Of a DNA stretch of 18,135 bases, positions 1 through 6,228 are shown one piece after another. Positions within the stretch are counted from its first letter, which is position 1. Each line of letters begins with the position of its first letter. The DNA is from Desulfatirhabdium butyrativorans (GTDB taxonomy: Bacteria > Desulfobacterota > Desulfobacteria > Desulfobacterales > DYRK01). The DNA lies in contig DYRK01000047.1 of assembly GCA_020718785.1 (NCBI GenBank), positions 1-18,135 on the forward strand, written 5' to 3'. The notes beneath the pieces were generated by a model. It saw nothing but the letters and a program-made list of their open reading frames with translations, was not told where the DNA came from and searched no databases. The translations under genes were made by a program, and so were the position numbers.

Positions 1-834
1 AACCGATGTTCCGCTCCCGTTCAGATTTACCTGATCGATAAAGGATGCTCTTAACTGTGTATCATAGTACTGCCCTTGAACAAAACATTGGCTTATGCCA
101 TTGTCATTTTCGGTAGTAATATATGCCTGTTCCGTATTGAGAGCACATGTACTTTCATCTACGGTGTTGTATTGAGAGTGTCTGTAAATACCTAATACCT
201 TGATATGATAATCATATTCGGCTGTTACAGAGAGTCTGCCAACTATCCAGACACATCTCAACCGTCCGTATTCCCCGATAGCCAGATTTGGTATGCCAAA
301 TGTTTCTGTAAAGGGTTCGGCATTTCCGGTTCTTTGTTCGCTTCTTATCCGATGAACAGCTTCGTCTCCTGTCAGTTCAAGCGTCAGAGTCCCTGTCAGC
401 CCGGACGGTTTTAATTCGATCTCTATCTGATCTGTCGTAACGTCGGCGCAGGTTATAACTGCTTTTACAAGACATACAGTGATCGAATGCAGAACTTCCC
501 TCTCCTGAAGTATGCCGTCGGAATTTTTGTCAGTTCCGGCCTGTACGGAGTAACTGCGGCTGTTTTCTTCAGGTGTCAGCGTCACAGTCGGATTTCCGCC
601 GGCAAAATTTCCTGATGACGGGCCGGCGGCACCGTTTCCGGAAATTTTCCACAGTAACCGGGATCTGCTTTCACTGTTATCCGGTGTTACCGAGGCTCCG
701 ATGCTGATCACTGCGTCTCCGCTGTGCGCTCCTTCGGGTATGTTTTCAGGGATGTACAGTGTGGTGTCCGGCGGACTCGATTTTGTCAGTTCCGGATGAA
801 GAACATCAGAGACGGTAATGTCAGTCCGCTGTAT
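1..834 (-). CDS. Surface protein, C-terminal part in the -1 frame (partial, runs off left edge)
   Basis: Read on the minus strand from the A8 run at 834, a frame one base back from the upstream gene has no stop codon for about 278 codons and leaves the window at base 1. The translation begins IQRTDITVSDVLHPELT and reads like an exported beta-rich protein. It contains a stretch with TLYIPENIPEGAHSGDAV, then SIGASVTPDN, then PTVTLTPEENSRSYSVQAG. This resembles the bacterial Ig-like or cohesin-like modules of surface proteins, but I cannot assign a family. It has no start codon of its own near the junction, so it is best read as the continuation of the 786-3164 gene after a frameshift. The junction joins EFTVKIYNADSSTAAEK directly to this frame. 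The true C-terminus lies outside the window. Confidence 0.7.
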   Translation of the reverse strand, partial: MQRTDITVSDVLHPELTKSSPPDTTLYIPENIPEGAHSGDAVISIGASVTPDNSESRSRLLWKISGNGAAGPSSGNFAGGNPTVTLTPEENSRSYSVQAGTDKNSDGILQEREVLHSITVCLVKAVITCADVTTDQIEIELKPSGLTGTLTLELTGDEAVHRIRSEQRTGNAEPFTETFGIPNLAIGEYGRLRCVWIVGRLSVTAEYDYHIKVLGIYRHSQYNTVDESTCALNTEQAYITTENDNGISQCFVQGQYYDTQLRASFIDQVNLNGSGTSV

Positions 835-3164
835 TTTTTTTCTGCGGCAGTGCTGCTGTCCGCATTGTAAATCTTCACCGTGAATTCCCGGTTTTCCGGG
901 ATCACGAAAATCGGCGCACTCATATTGTACAGCGGATCCGTGAATGTTTCTCCGAAACAGGAACTTACTCCTGCCAGAGCGGCTCCGAAATATCCCGAAG
1001 GAGTTGCTACAAAAAATCCGATGGGAAACATAGGCTTGACAAACATATAGGGACCGGCTGCCCGCGCTCCGGGAAAGGGCGGAGATGCGGTTTCAATACG
1101 CCCGTTGTTTATCCGGGCTGTGTTGTTGAGCGCATAAGCCGCTTTTCCGTTCGGAGTGCCTTCAAATACCCTGATGCCCCTCAGTACGAGGGGCGGGTAC
1201 TCACAGTCCGGAGAAAGCTCACAGCATTCCGGCTGATCTTCCGGAAACCCGCTGATATCACATCCGCATTCCGCACTGTCCCATATTCCGGGTACCGGGA
1301 CCGACAGTTTCAGTTCCTCTGCCGCTGTCACATTATTGCCCGATGCATCTTTCATTTCGAGATAAATGCCTGCAATATAGCAGAATCCTTCCGGAAGGGC
1401 TTCCTCTCCGGAAGGCTCCGCAATCGTGCCGAGTCTGATAAAGGTCCCGTCCGGCACTGCACCCGCAGGCACAACCGCACGGATGCCGCCGGGTCCTGTG
1501 ACAACTCCGCCTTCGGCTCCGATCACTGTTGTTTCGCCCGGAAAAATGTCCGGCGTTGTCACGGAAACCGCCGAACTCTGTTCCGAGCAGTTTCCGGCAG
1601 CGTCGCAGGCTCTGACCGTGTAGGTGTAAGAGGTTCCGGGAAGGACATCCGGATCGCCGTATTCCGTATCCGGAACCTCCGCGAGAAATATTCCGTCACG
1701 GAAAATCTCATAATATCCGACCCCCGCGCTGCCGGAAGCCGCATCCCATGAAAGAGATATGAGATAACCGGAGATCACCGGTGTCTGCACCGCGCCGAGA
1801 TTCGGCGGCACAGAAGGCGGTTCCGTGTCTGTTCCGGGGATGACCAGGTCAATCCTGTCGCAGATCAGAATTTCGTGATTCGCATAATTCACGTTCACGT
1901 TTACGATACCGTAAGTTTCCTGCGAACCCTCATCGAATTCAAAAAAACTCTGTGCGCTTTCTCCCGGTCCGGCGGTCACGCTGCTCATGCTGTGCCACAT
2001 TCCGGGGGTTCCCGAAATCCGGCGGTCCGGGTCGTCAAAACTGATTTTCGGGGCGAACGTGACCGATATATCGGAATTGTTATACCATGTAACGACGATC
2101 CGGTCCCCCTCGGCAAAGGCCCGGGACGGTCCGGTCACGCCCTGATAATTGTAACCGGCTTCGGATCCGACGGTGATCACGGTTCCTCCGGGACCGCAGG
2201 ACCTGTATCCGGTATAAACGTCTCTGATGACCGTATTCCAGCCCGATATGCCGAACACGTTCTCAGAAGCGGTTCCGCCGAAATCCGCCAATAAAAGGGC
2301 TTCGCCGCTTTCAACGGTCACGGTCAGTGCGGAAAGCTCCGATTCATTTCCCGGCACATCATACGCGCTCACTTTGTAAGTGTGAGTTCCGGGTCCCGCA
2401 TCGGCAATCATATACTGCGTGTCCGCAGTGTCTCCGGTTTCAATGCCGTCTCCGCTGTATATCCTGTATCCCGCGACGGCTGTGCTGTCCGAAGAAGTAT
2501 CCCAGATCAGAAGAATATGCAGGCCGAAAATGATCTCCGCCCGCAGGTTCTGCGGAGCAGACGGCGGTTCGGTGTCTGTTCCGGGGATGATGAGTTCAAT
2601 TCTGTCGCAGATCAGAATTTCATGATTCGCATAATTCACGTTTACGTTCACGATCCCGTAAGTTCCCTCTGAATCCGCACCGAATTCAAAAAAACTCTGA
2701 GCCGTTTCCCGGGGCCCGGCAACTGTACTGCTCATGCTGTACCAGGTTCCGGCAGTTCCCGTGACTCGGCGGTCCGGGTCGTCGAAACTGATTTTCGGAG
2801 CAAAAGTAATAGATGTATCCGAATTGTTATACCATGTAACGGCGATCCGTTCCCCCGCGGCAAAGACCCGGGACGGTCCGGTCAGTCCCTGATAATCGTA
2901 AGCGGCGGCGGAGCCGACAGTGATCACGGTTCCGCGGGGACCGTAAGCCCGGTATCCGGTATAAACGTCTTTGATGACCGTATTCCACCCGGATATGCCG
3001 AATACGTTCTCCGAAGCGGTTCCGCCGAAATTTACCAGAAGAATCTCTGTTTCCCCGGATACGGATCCCCAGGCTCTTTCCGAAGCGGAACCGGAAAATA
3101 CCGCCGCCGCTGCGGAAAGCACAGCAAGCATTATGAAAATATTACGTTTCTTCCTTATGTCCAT
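786..3164 (-). CDS. Exported modular surface protein with duplicated module, fibronectin III and ZU5-like domains; frame broken at its 3' end
   Basis: This 792-residue reading frame starts with a signal peptide: basic MDIRKKR, then a hydrophobic stretch to about residue 25. Residues 41-196 and 290-445 are two copies of an unrecognised beta-rich module (FGGTASENVFGISGWNT, ISFDDPDRR, IVNVNVNYANHEILICDRI). Each is followed by a fibronectin-III-like domain (about 200-286 and 449-537) introduced by IPGTDTEPPS. Residues 545-625 look like a ZU5-type domain (GGVVTGPGGIRAVVPAGAVPDGT). The role is probably cell-surface binding or scaffolding; the substrate is unknown. The start is ATG at 3164, with GGGAG about 9 bases upstream and a possible -10 box (TATAAA) at 3188-3193. 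The last residues, YSGLTLPSLMFFIRN, are probably an artefact, because coding clearly continues in the -1 frame after the A8 run at 834-841. Confidence 0.85.
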   Translation of the reverse strand: MDIRKKRNIFIMLAVLSAAAAVFSGSASERAWGSVSGETEILLVNFGGTASENVFGISGWNTVIKDVYTGYRAYGPRGTVITVGSAAAYDYQGLTGPSRVFAAGERIAVTWYNNSDTSITFAPKISFDDPDRRVTGTAGTWYSMSSTVAGPRETAQSFFEFGADSEGTYGIVNVNVNYANHEILICDRIELIIPGTDTEPPSAPQNLRAEIIFGLHILLIWDTSSDSTAVAGYRIYSGDGIETGDTADTQYMIADAGPGTHTYKVSAYDVPGNESELSALTVTVESGEALLLADFGGTASENVFGISGWNTVIRDVYTGYRSCGPGGTVITVGSEAGYNYQGVTGPSRAFAEGDRIVVTWYNNSDISVTFAPKISFDDPDRRISGTPGMWHSMSSVTAGPGESAQSFFEFDEGSQETYGIVNVNVNYANHEILICDRIDLVIPGTDTEPPSVPPNLGAVQTPVISGYLISLSWDAASGSAGVGYYEIFRDGIFLAEVPDTEYGDPDVLPGTSYTYTVRACDAAGNCSEQSSAVSVTTPDIFPGETTVIGAEGGVVTGPGGIRAVVPAGAVPDGTFIRLGTIAEPSGEEALPEGFCYIAGIYLEMKDASGNNVTAAEELKLSVPVPGIWDSAECGCDISGFPEDQPECCELSPDCEYPPLVLRGIRVFEGTPNGKAAYALNNTARINNGRIETASPPFPGARAAGPYMFVKPMFPIGFFVATPSGYFGAALAGVSSCFGETFTDPLYNMSAPIFVIPENREFTVKIYNADSSTAAEKKYSGLTLPSLMFFIRN
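834..841 (-). other. A8 homopolymer at frameshift junction
   Basis: Eight consecutive A residues (minus strand) lie in the codons GAA AAA AAA TAC of the surface-protein gene. The reading frame upstream stops 46 bases later, while the -1 frame is open from here to the left edge. One extra A would join the two parts. The run also fits the A AAA AAA type of slippery heptamer and is long enough for transcriptional slippage. Confidence 0.75.
1815..2297 (-). repeat. Surface-protein module, copy 2
   Basis: Second copy of the module, residues 290-450. It shares FGGTASENVFGISGWNT, VTWYNNSD, FAPKISFDDPDRR and NVNVNYANHEILICDRI with copy 1. The fibronectin-III-like domains that follow the two modules are much less alike than the modules themselves. 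Confidence 0.85.
2565..3044 (-). repeat. Surface-protein module, copy 1
   Basis: First copy of the internally duplicated module, residues 41-200 of the surface protein. It aligns with copy 2 at a constant offset of 249 residues (747 bases) without gaps; most residues are identical and much of the DNA is too. Confidence 0.85.
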
Positions 3165-3276
3165 GTCTTTTTTCTCCCGTATAAACCTTTATAATCTGAT
3201 GATTTTGCAGTTCCGGCTTCTGCCGGCGGCCGCCGCATTCAGGAGACTGTCTGCTGTTTTCAATCTGTTTTTCGGA

Positions 3277-3774
3277 TTATATTATCCATAACCGCATCGC
3301 ATTATCCGCAGTCCGAAAGCCTATTGCCTCATAAACCGGTCGTCCTGCATCGCTCGCATTCAACTGCATTCTTCTGATTCCCTGAGATTTGCAATAACGA
3401 ACCGCTGTCTCGGTAATTCTGTGCGCCAATCCTTTTCTTCTGTAATCTTTATCTGTATATATGCTGTGCAGATATGCGGCCTGACACGAGGGATCCGCCG
3501 GCACAGGAACCGTTGTCATTAAAGAAACTGCGCCGCTTGCGATTATTCTGCATTTATCTTCAATAACCCATGCAGTACATACGCCGTTTGCCAACTGTAT
3601 CTGCAATTTCTCTGTATAAGCTTTATCCATTGCTTCTAATTGAGCTATAGTAAAAGGCTCGTTCCGTGCCTTCAGTATTTCTTCGAACATCCGGCGATGA
3701 TGCGAAACCAGCGTCGGAATATCGTCAAGCCTTGCCTGTCGGAGCGGAAATTCATTTTGTGTATTCGGGTTCAT
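3277..3774 (-). CDS. GNAT-family N-acetyltransferase
   Basis: This 165-residue cytosolic protein has a GNAT fold signature. A central strand is followed by the acetyl-CoA pyrophosphate-binding loop RRKGLA (residues 112-117, within YLHSIYTDKDYRRKGLAHRI, motif A). The C-terminal part contains VYEAIGFRTADNAMRLWI (motif B region, where a Tyr often acts as the general acid). Its length is usual for single-domain members. The family transfers an acetyl group from acetyl-CoA to an amine; the acceptor cannot be told from sequence. The start is ATG at 3774 with no convincing Shine-Dalgarno sequence. The gene lies downstream of the mutase 3'-end remnant and its terminator, in the same direction, and 112 bases upstream of the surface-protein gene. 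Confidence 0.88.
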   Translation of the reverse strand: MNPNTQNEFPLRQARLDDIPTLVSHHRRMFEEILKARNEPFTIAQLEAMDKAYTEKLQIQLANGVCTAWVIEDKCRIIASGAVSLMTTVPVPADPSCQAAYLHSIYTDKDYRRKGLAHRITETAVRYCKSQGIRRMQLNASDAGRPVYEAIGFRTADNAMRLWII

Positions 3775-3851
3775 TATGATTAACTCGTCAATAACAGAGG
3801 CGGGAGCGTCAGCGATTCGGATTATTTCCGATAATATATAGTATTTCTAAA

Positions 3852-3874
3852 GGCGGGGCAGACAATGCCCCGCC
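3852..3874 (-). terminator. Rho-independent terminator of mutase remnant
   Basis: Eight-base GC stem GGCGGGGC / GCCCCGCC with a 7-base loop, followed on the minus strand by TTT. It is the duplicate of the terminator after the intact mutase at 14887-14914 and sits 15 bases past the remnant's stop codon. Confidence 0.75.
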
Positions 3875-3889
3875 CTTTTCTTTCACGGA

Positions 3890-4442
3890 TTATTTCCGCC
3901 GTTTCTCCAATTCATTGAGAATATGGTTTGCGGAATCGGTGACCGGCGTTCCGGGACCGAATACGCCGACTGCGCCGGCATCGTAGAGATACTGATAATC
4001 CGTAGGCGGAATCACGCCGCCGACCACTACCAGCACATCATCTGCGCCTTGTTTCTTCAAAGCCTTTACCAGCGCGGGAACCAATGCCTTATGGCCCGCA
4101 GCCAGACTTGATGCGCCTACCACGTGAACATCATTTTCCACTGCCATTTTCGCAGCTTCTTCAGGCGTCTGGAACATGGGGCTGATATCCACATCAAAAC
4201 CCAAGTCTGCAAAGGCTGTGGCAATGACTTTGATGCCGCGGTCATGGCCTGTCCCATTTTAGTGACAAGGATTCTGGGTCTGCGGCCTTCTTTCTCTGCA
4301 AAAGCTTCGGTTCTTTTTCTTACGGCATTAATCACTTCACTGTCTCCGTATTCCGCAGCATAGATGCCGGAAATGCAGCGTGCGGTTGCCACATAACGAC
4401 CGAAAACTTTTTCCATGGCATCTGAAATTTCGCCTACAGTTG
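3890..4442 (-). pseudogene. Methylmalonyl-CoA mutase C-terminal remnant (truncated and frameshifted)
   Basis: This segment matches the last ~185 codons of the intact mutase at 14930-17065, from about residue 527 (TVGEISDAMEKVF) to the stop, including the cobalamin-binding domain. It lacks the whole catalytic barrel. A 4-base loss near 4247 falls inside the cobalt-ligand motif: the intact copy reads MGQDGHDRG, while this copy reads MGQ and then leaves frame. Two overlapping frames result (4416-4117 and 4204-3890). The last 104 codons differ from the intact gene at about 13 bases but, by eye, at only one residue (K for Q in LVKALKKQG). The copy therefore diverged under protein-level constraint before it broke. 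No function is expected. Confidence 0.92.
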
Positions 4443-4462
4443 GTTACGCAAAGCCGGAGGTT

Positions 4463-4490
4463 CGGTTCCCAAGCCGGAGCTTGGGAACCG
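4463..4490. repeat. Palindromic intergenic repeat, perfect 12-bp stem
   Basis: CGGTTCCCAAGC, a CGGA loop and GCTTGGGAACCG form a perfect 12-bp stem. An imperfect relative is at 5372-5399. Palindromes of this GGTTCCCAAGC type are common dispersed intergenic repeats in large bacterial genomes. No T-run follows on either strand, so a terminator role is not supported. It lies between the mutase remnant and the 3' end of the next gene. Confidence 0.85.
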
Positions 4491-4556
4491 GGGATTCAAA
4501 GAAAGATTCCGATTCATAGCTGCGGACTGATCCCCGATGAGTCTATTTCCTGTCCC
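4471..4556 (-). repeat. 3'-flank block shared with 5381-5465 (copy 1)
   Basis: About 85 bases covering half of the palindrome, the 3' flank and the last codons of the paralog gene. They match 5381-5465 at roughly 94% by eye, which is clearly closer than the two coding regions match each other. Confidence 0.75.
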
Positions 4557-5256
4557 GTGAAATTATTTTCAATCCGTCCCTGATACCGATGGCAATTGTT
4601 TCCATCTCGCCTGTACGGATTTTCTTTCTGAGAATAATGTTCGGACTGTCTCCGGTCTGATTTTCCAATGACAATGTGTGATATTTAGTCCACGGAACTT
4701 TCAGTTCGGACGCTTCATATATTCCTTCTGCGTTTCTCCGGTACAATATGACAATAGAAAATTCGATGTCTTCCTGAGAGAAATCATTTGAACGAAAAAG
4801 CACTGCCACAAAATTATGGGCCAGAGACGATTTTGAAAAGGCAAAATTCTTCGAGCCGAAATGTTCTAACATTTGCGGATAGTTCCAGATTTCTCCCTGA
4901 CATGAGTTCACAAATGAACAGACAGTGTTTTTAAACAAAGTATAATCCGCCAGCAGAGGAGAATAAAGCAAACGATGTTCCTTTTCAAATGAAATCACTC
5001 CGTTTAAGGAATCAAGAGCAGCATTTTTCTTACCGGATTTATAGAAAGCATATATCTCAAGATACAGGAGTTCAGACATGACATAACTCGTTTTTTCTTT
5101 TACTTCCGAATCCTGAGACTTCCACTCCTTTTTGAACTCATTTATAGCTTTTAAAGCATCTCCTGATCTTCTGTTTTCCAGATAATGTTTAATGTTATCA
5201 ATTTGTTGAAGATATAATGCATATTTACTTTTTATATCTTGAAGACCGAAAGTCAT
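4543..5256 (-). CDS. Hypothetical exported protein, paralog of the 5451-6227 product
   Basis: I do not recognise the family. From ATG 5256 it gives 237 residues. The N-terminal half is helical (KYALYLQQIDNIKHYLENRR, LLYLEIYAFYKSGKKNAAL), TPR-like in character. The C-terminal half is strand-rich (VAVLFRSNDFS, FSIVILYRRNAEGIYEASEL, PNIILRKK, IRDGLKIISRDRK). It aligns over its whole length with the next gene upstream, including the ends LKIIS-DRK. That paralog has a signal peptide, and here the matching peptide is encoded in frame just upstream of 5256, with ATA where the ATG should be (see 5257-5316). The real start may therefore be 5316, giving 257 residues against 258 in the paralog. It is the last gene of the minus-strand group that begins at 7953. 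Confidence 0.8.
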   Translation of the reverse strand: MTFGLQDIKSKYALYLQQIDNIKHYLENRRSGDALKAINEFKKEWKSQDSEVKEKTSYVMSELLYLEIYAFYKSGKKNAALDSLNGVISFEKEHRLLYSPLLADYTLFKNTVCSFVNSCQGEIWNYPQMLEHFGSKNFAFSKSSLAHNFVAVLFRSNDFSQEDIEFSIVILYRRNAEGIYEASELKVPWTKYHTLSLENQTGDSPNIILRKKIRTGEMETIAIGIRDGLKIISRDRK

Positions 5257-5316
5257 ATTCCCCCGGAAAAGAAGAATACAGCACAGCCATGATATGATTG
5301 AACATTTCTTTTTTAT
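5257..5316 (-). other. In-frame signal-peptide extension with ATA at the start position
   Basis: Upstream of ATG 5256 the frame stays open and encodes IKKKCSIISWLCCILLFRGN, a typical signal peptide: basic end, hydrophobic core. It aligns with MKYYLTLLCIIVLFLGN of the paralog. The first codon is ATA (5316-5314), 6 bases after an AAGGAG ribosome-binding site at 5323-5328. The paralog has ATG after AAGGAGG at the equivalent place. CTG at 5319 is another in-frame candidate, but it sits only 3 bases from the ribosome-binding site. Confidence 0.65.
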
Positions 5317-5322
5317 CAGTCT

Positions 5323-5328
5323 CTCCTT
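5323..5328 (-). promoter_or_regulatory. Shine-Dalgarno AAGGAG upstream of the ATA codon
   Basis: AAGGAG on the minus strand, 6 bases before ATA 5316 and about 67 bases before ATG 5256. Its position matches the AAGGAGG that precedes the ATG of the paralog at 6227, and it is too far away to serve ATG 5256. Confidence 0.6.
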
Positions 5329-5371
5329 GCATTACAGAGTTTAACAGCGGTTTGGAAGATACGGAGAGGTT

Positions 5372-5399
5372 CGCTTCCCAAACCGGAGCTTGGGAACCG
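5372..5399. repeat. Palindromic intergenic repeat, imperfect copy
   Basis: CGCTTCCCAAAC, a CGGA loop and GCTTGGGAACCG: the same palindrome as 4463-4490 with two mismatches in the left arm. It lies downstream of the 5451-6227 gene. Confidence 0.8.
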
Positions 5400-5465
5400 G
5401 GGACTCAAAGAAAGATTCCGATTCACAGCTGCGGACTGATCCCGATGAGTCTATTTCCTGTCCTG
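5381..5465 (-). repeat. 3'-flank block shared with 4471-4556 (copy 2)
   Basis: Second copy of the conserved 3' flank, covering the last codons, the stop and the downstream noncoding DNA of the 5451-6227 gene. It indicates a tandem duplication that included the 3' flank, or later gene conversion. Confidence 0.75.
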
Positions 5466-6227
5466 TGAGATTATCTTCAGCCCGTCTTGGATACCGACAG
5501 TAATTGTCTCCACTTCGCCTGTGCGGCCGAATTTTTTTCTGAGGATAATATTCGGAATACCGCCCGTACCCTCTTCCAATGTCAGCGTATGGTATTTTGT
5601 CCTCGGAATCTTCAGCTCGGAAGGTTCGTATATTCCCTGCTTGTTTTGGCGATACAGCAGAACAATAGAAAATTCTCCGGGTTCCTGAGTCAAATCATTT
5701 GAGCGGAAAAGTGCAGCAATCAGATTATTGTCTGGCGGAGTTTTAAAAAAAATAAGGTCTCTTAAAAGAGCATATTCCGTTATTTCAGGATACTGATCAG
5801 GATTATCCCCGCATGAGTTGACAAATGAGGTGACAATTTCCTTGAATAAACCATAGTCTGCTTGCAAAGGACGGAAAATTATTTTTTGTTCTCTTTCAAA
5901 AAAAATTGCCTTTTTCAACGAAGCAGGAACCAAACTTTTTTTGCCTGATTTATAGAGAGCATGCACTTCAAGATAAAAAACCCTGGATATAACTTCGTCC
6001 GTTTCTCTCCTTATTTCCGGTTGTTGAGATTTCCAGTCTGCTTCCACCTGATTTATAATCATCAGAGCCTTATCTGCATTTCCGAGCTTTAAAGCACGGT
6101 TGGCTTCATCAATCTTCTGGAGATATATTTTATATTTATTTTTTATTATATGTTTATCATCAGAAAACGAAACCGTATTTCCCAAAAAAAGAACAATAAT
6201 ACACAGTAGCGTCAGGTAATATTTCAT
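5451..6227 (-). CDS. Hypothetical exported protein, paralog of the 4543-5256 product
   Basis: A 258-residue protein with a clear signal peptide (MKYYLTLLCIIVLFLGNTVS, cleavage likely near 20-22), so it is periplasmic or secreted. The N-terminal half is helical (YKIYLQKIDEANRALKLGNA, VFYLEVHALYKSGKK) and may contain TPR-like hairpins. The C-terminal half is strand-rich (IAALFRSNDLTQEPGEFSIV, RQNKQGIYEPSELKIP, GIPNIILRKKFG). I know no family for it. The start is ATG 6227 with AAGGAGG 7 bases upstream. The ATG is one base after the TGA of the gene before it (TGA-A-ATG), so the two are probably translationally coupled. The shared operon with a transglycosylase-like protein suggests a cell-envelope role, which is inference. 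Confidence 0.85.
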   Translation of the reverse strand: MKYYLTLLCIIVLFLGNTVSFSDDKHIIKNKYKIYLQKIDEANRALKLGNADKALMIINQVEADWKSQQPEIRRETDEVISRVFYLEVHALYKSGKKSLVPASLKKAIFFEREQKIIFRPLQADYGLFKEIVTSFVNSCGDNPDQYPEITEYALLRDLIFFKTPPDNNLIAALFRSNDLTQEPGEFSIVLLYRQNKQGIYEPSELKIPRTKYHTLTLEEGTGGIPNIILRKKFGRTGEVETITVGIQDGLKIISQDRK

Positions 6228-6228
6228 T

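Larger units (their letters stand above)
3849..4442. repeat. Left copy of a ~600-bp direct repeat (mutase 3' end plus terminator)
   Basis: Direct repeat of 14885-15486, about 94% identical by eye, covering the terminator hairpin and the mutase 3' end. The two copies bracket about 10.4 kb of accessory sequence. Homology stops abruptly at 4442, about 20 bases before a palindromic repeat. Confidence 0.88.

Noticed and set aside
205..414. 69-residue plus-strand frame at the left end
   Set aside because: It lies opposite the continuous minus-strand coding sequence of the surface protein, and its composition is that of an antisense shadow.
1875..2672. Overlapping plus-strand frames of up to 139 residues inside the surface-protein gene
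   Set aside because: They mirror the duplicated module on the opposite strand, and no ribosome-binding site or recognisable domain is present.
3213..3226. CCGGC-TTCT-GCCGG hairpin between the GNAT and surface-protein genes
   Set aside because: The stem is only 5 bp with no T-run on either strand. The region is GC-rich and such pairings occur by chance.
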